Assembly: GCF_002934365.1 (NCBI RefSeq)
Contig: NZ_PTIY01000001.1
Span: 248,001 to 312,000 of the forward strand
Reading direction: 5' to 3'
DNA from: Methylobacter tundripaludum
GTDB taxonomy: Bacteria; Pseudomonadota; Gammaproteobacteria; Methylococcales; Methylomonadaceae
DNA: 64,000 nucleotides
Below, piece after piece: positions 62,698 through 64,000 of this stretch. Positions within the stretch are counted from its first letter, which is position 1. The number at the start of each line of letters is the position of its first letter. Position numbers and translations under genes: made by a program. The notes beneath the pieces were generated by a model. The model worked only from the letters and a program-made list of their open reading frames with translations, was not told where the DNA came from and ran no database searches.

Positions 62698-63552
62698 TCA
62701 ATCCGATTTTAATCGGTAAAGCGCTGAAATATCTTCATCGCCGTACCCTTCCGCCATTAACCGCTGATAATCGGCAATCGTCATCTCGATCAGCGTAGTC
62801 GATGCGCCGGATTGCTTTGCCATGCTTTGACAGATTTTCAGATCTTTATGATGTAGCGCCAGTTTAAAACCCGGAGCAAAAACGCCTCGGGTCATCGTAG
62901 GACCGCGATGCTGAAGAAACCAGTTGCCTGCCGCGCCGCCGGAAATCACCTCGATCACCTTATCCATCGGCAGATTTTGGGCCTGTGCGAAAGCCAGCGC
63001 TTCAGTCACCGCCTGATTGATACCCGCCGCCATGATTTGGTTGACCGCCTTGGTGGCTTGGCCTGAACCTGCCGGTCCCATGTGCATAATGCGCCCGGTC
63101 ATGGCTTCCAGCACCGGACGGGCTTGTTCCAGTGCGGCCGAATTTCCGCCGACCATCATCGCCAATGTGCCGTTTTTAGCGCCCTCAACGCCGCCGGATA
63201 CCGGAGCATCAAGAAAATCGGCCTGTTTTTCGGCCAGCATAGCGGCGGCCTTCTTCGCGGTATCGCCGCTGACCGTGGACATGTCGACAACGACAGTGCC
63301 GGGCCTGATGGTAAGCGCTATCGCCTCAACCATGTCCAACACATCCTGATCGGCGGACACGCAAATCAGCACTATATCGACGTTGGCCGCAAGCTCTTCC
63401 GGCTGATCGAAGACCTTGACATCCAATTCTTCGGCCAGACTTTGCGCCTTTGCCGCCGTGCGGTTATAAACGCCGGTCAAGTATCCGGCCTTGGCGATAT
63501 TCCTGGCCATGCCGATGCCCATTGCACCTAGGCCGATCATGCCTGCTTTCAT
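62698..63552 (-). CDS. 3-hydroxyisobutyrate dehydrogenase-family NAD(P)-dependent oxidoreductase
   Basis: A 284-residue beta-hydroxyacid dehydrogenase: MIGLGAMGIGMARNIAKAGY (dinucleotide binding), DAPVSGGVEGAKNGTLAMMV (substrate loop) and GSGQATKAVNQIMAAGINQA with the catalytic lysine. The family includes tartronate semialdehyde reductase (GarR/GlxR), 3-hydroxyisobutyrate dehydrogenase and succinic semialdehyde reductases; the substrate is not clear. The upstream gap is 70 bp to the DUF2024 gene. Confidence 0.9.
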   Translation of the reverse strand: MKAGMIGLGAMGIGMARNIAKAGYLTGVYNRTAAKAQSLAEELDVKVFDQPEELAANVDIVLICVSADQDVLDMVEAIALTIRPGTVVVDMSTVSGDTAKKAAAMLAEKQADFLDAPVSGGVEGAKNGTLAMMVGGNSAALEQARPVLEAMTGRIMHMGPAGSGQATKAVNQIMAAGINQAVTEALAFAQAQNLPMDKVIEVISGGAAGNWFLQHRGPTMTRGVFAPGFKLALHHKDLKICQSMAKQSGASTTLIEMTIADYQRLMAEGYGDEDISALYRLKSD

Positions 63553-63622
63553 GTTATTTTCCCGAGATTGTTTAATATTATGAGTTTATCCGCGCGGATG
63601 CGGCACACTGACCCGGTTCGTG

Positions 63623-63886
63623 TTATTTGGGGCATCCTTCCATTTTATAAATTGCGTAACCGTTCTTGTCGATGTCGGCTCTGATGGCTGCCGGAGCTTC
63701 GAGGCTGTGATAAAAGTAACAATTCTCCGGGGTCACGACGGCATCTTTCAGATTAATGCTTGCCAGCCATTGTTTGGCGAAGCCAAGCGCTTTTTGCTGA
63801 TCGTCTTCATCCAATATCACATTAAAATGCAGCGTTCTGCCTTTGGCGGTTTTTGCGTAAGTGTCGAATACATGCGAGATGGTCAT
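63623..63886 (-). CDS. DUF2024 family protein
   Basis: An 87-residue protein matching DUF2024: VFDTYAKTAKGRTLHFNVIL at the start and PENCYFYHSLEAPAAIRADI near the end. No function is known for this family. An AGGGAGAAAGCCG region precedes the ATG. It is the first of the same-strand series with the dehydrogenase, rubredoxin and reductase genes. Confidence 0.8.
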   Translation of the reverse strand: MTISHVFDTYAKTAKGRTLHFNVILDEDDQQKALGFAKQWLASINLKDAVVTPENCYFYHSLEAPAAIRADIDKNGYAIYKMEGCPK

Positions 63887-63928
63887 CGGCTTTCTCCCTT
63901 GTTGTTAAACCGGATAGGGTATGCTCAC

Positions 63929-63947
63929 GACACTTTTTAAAAGTGTG
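63929..63947. repeat. Small AT-rich hairpin at the right edge
   Basis: ACACTTTT-TA-AAAGTGT forms a near-perfect dyad upstream of the DUF2024 gene. It may be a regulator site or the terminator of a gene beyond the window. Confidence 0.35.
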
Positions 63948-64000
63948 TGCTTGGGGTAAATACTACAGACTGCCGGCTAAGAATTCTCATCCGGTAACGG

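Overview
The window reads as a chromosomal segment of a gammaproteobacterium, most likely a methanotroph-like member of the Methylococcales. This rests on gene order and protein flavour: crp/clp beside an OsmC gene and speD (the order known next to vfr in Pseudomonas), zapB-like/zapA/6S RNA with ygfB-pepP-ubiH-ubiI, pilS-pilR, a late-stage cobalamin cluster, and many short intergenic repeats. No rRNA or tRNA genes and no CRISPR array were seen. The taxonomic call is inference.

Region by region. 1-9 kb: a minus-strand set (TetR regulator with a likely palindromic operator, DUF4242 protein, and a secreted protein cut by the window edge), a small membrane protein overlapping a GlcF-type iron-sulfur protein, then speD, OsmC, a Clp/Crp-type regulator, a DUF3014 protein, typA and a rhodanese. 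9.2-30.1 kb: a LysR regulator and a 20-kb, entirely minus-strand surface-glycan cluster. Read in transcription order it is manC, a gmd/fcl scar, rfbF, rfbG, rfbH, a TPP enzyme (YerE-like), a reductase (YerF-like), an FkbM methyltransferase, a Wzx flippase, a GT10 fucosyltransferase, GT2, DUF268, a GT11 fucosyltransferase, GT2, GT4, an epimerase/reductase, a WbpL/WecA-type initiating transferase and a WbpM-type dehydratase. The rfbFGH-yerEF block would make a CDP-linked branched 3,6-dideoxysugar of the yersiniose type.

30.4-37 kb: an EVE-domain protein, 6S RNA, zapA, a zapB-like gene, then divergently ygfB, pepP, ubiH, ubiI and a membrane-anchored Ala/Lys/Pro-rich protein. 37-42.4 kb is an accessory stretch: a decayed DUF3604 gene with two in-frame stops and a large AT-rich TPR-CHAT protease gene with empty flanks. 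42.4-53.3 kb: lhr helicase, pilR/pilS, sucCD (or mtkAB), mltB. 53.4-62 kb: the cobalamin lower-ligand and nucleotide-loop cluster (cobU, cbiB, cobQ, cobD-type decarboxylase, cobC, cobS, cobT, bluB) with a ParE-type toxin-antitoxin pair lodged between cobS and cobT. 61.4-63.9 kb: a rubredoxin reductase-like flavoprotein, a rubredoxin, a 3-hydroxyisobutyrate dehydrogenase-family enzyme and a DUF2024 protein.

The most striking points are the yersiniose-type sugar pathway, the internally deleted gmd-fcl fusion scar in a cluster that still holds two fucosyltransferases, the lone TPR-CHAT protease, and at least three families of short intergenic inverted repeats, one of which has become the C-terminal coding sequence of the YgfB protein.
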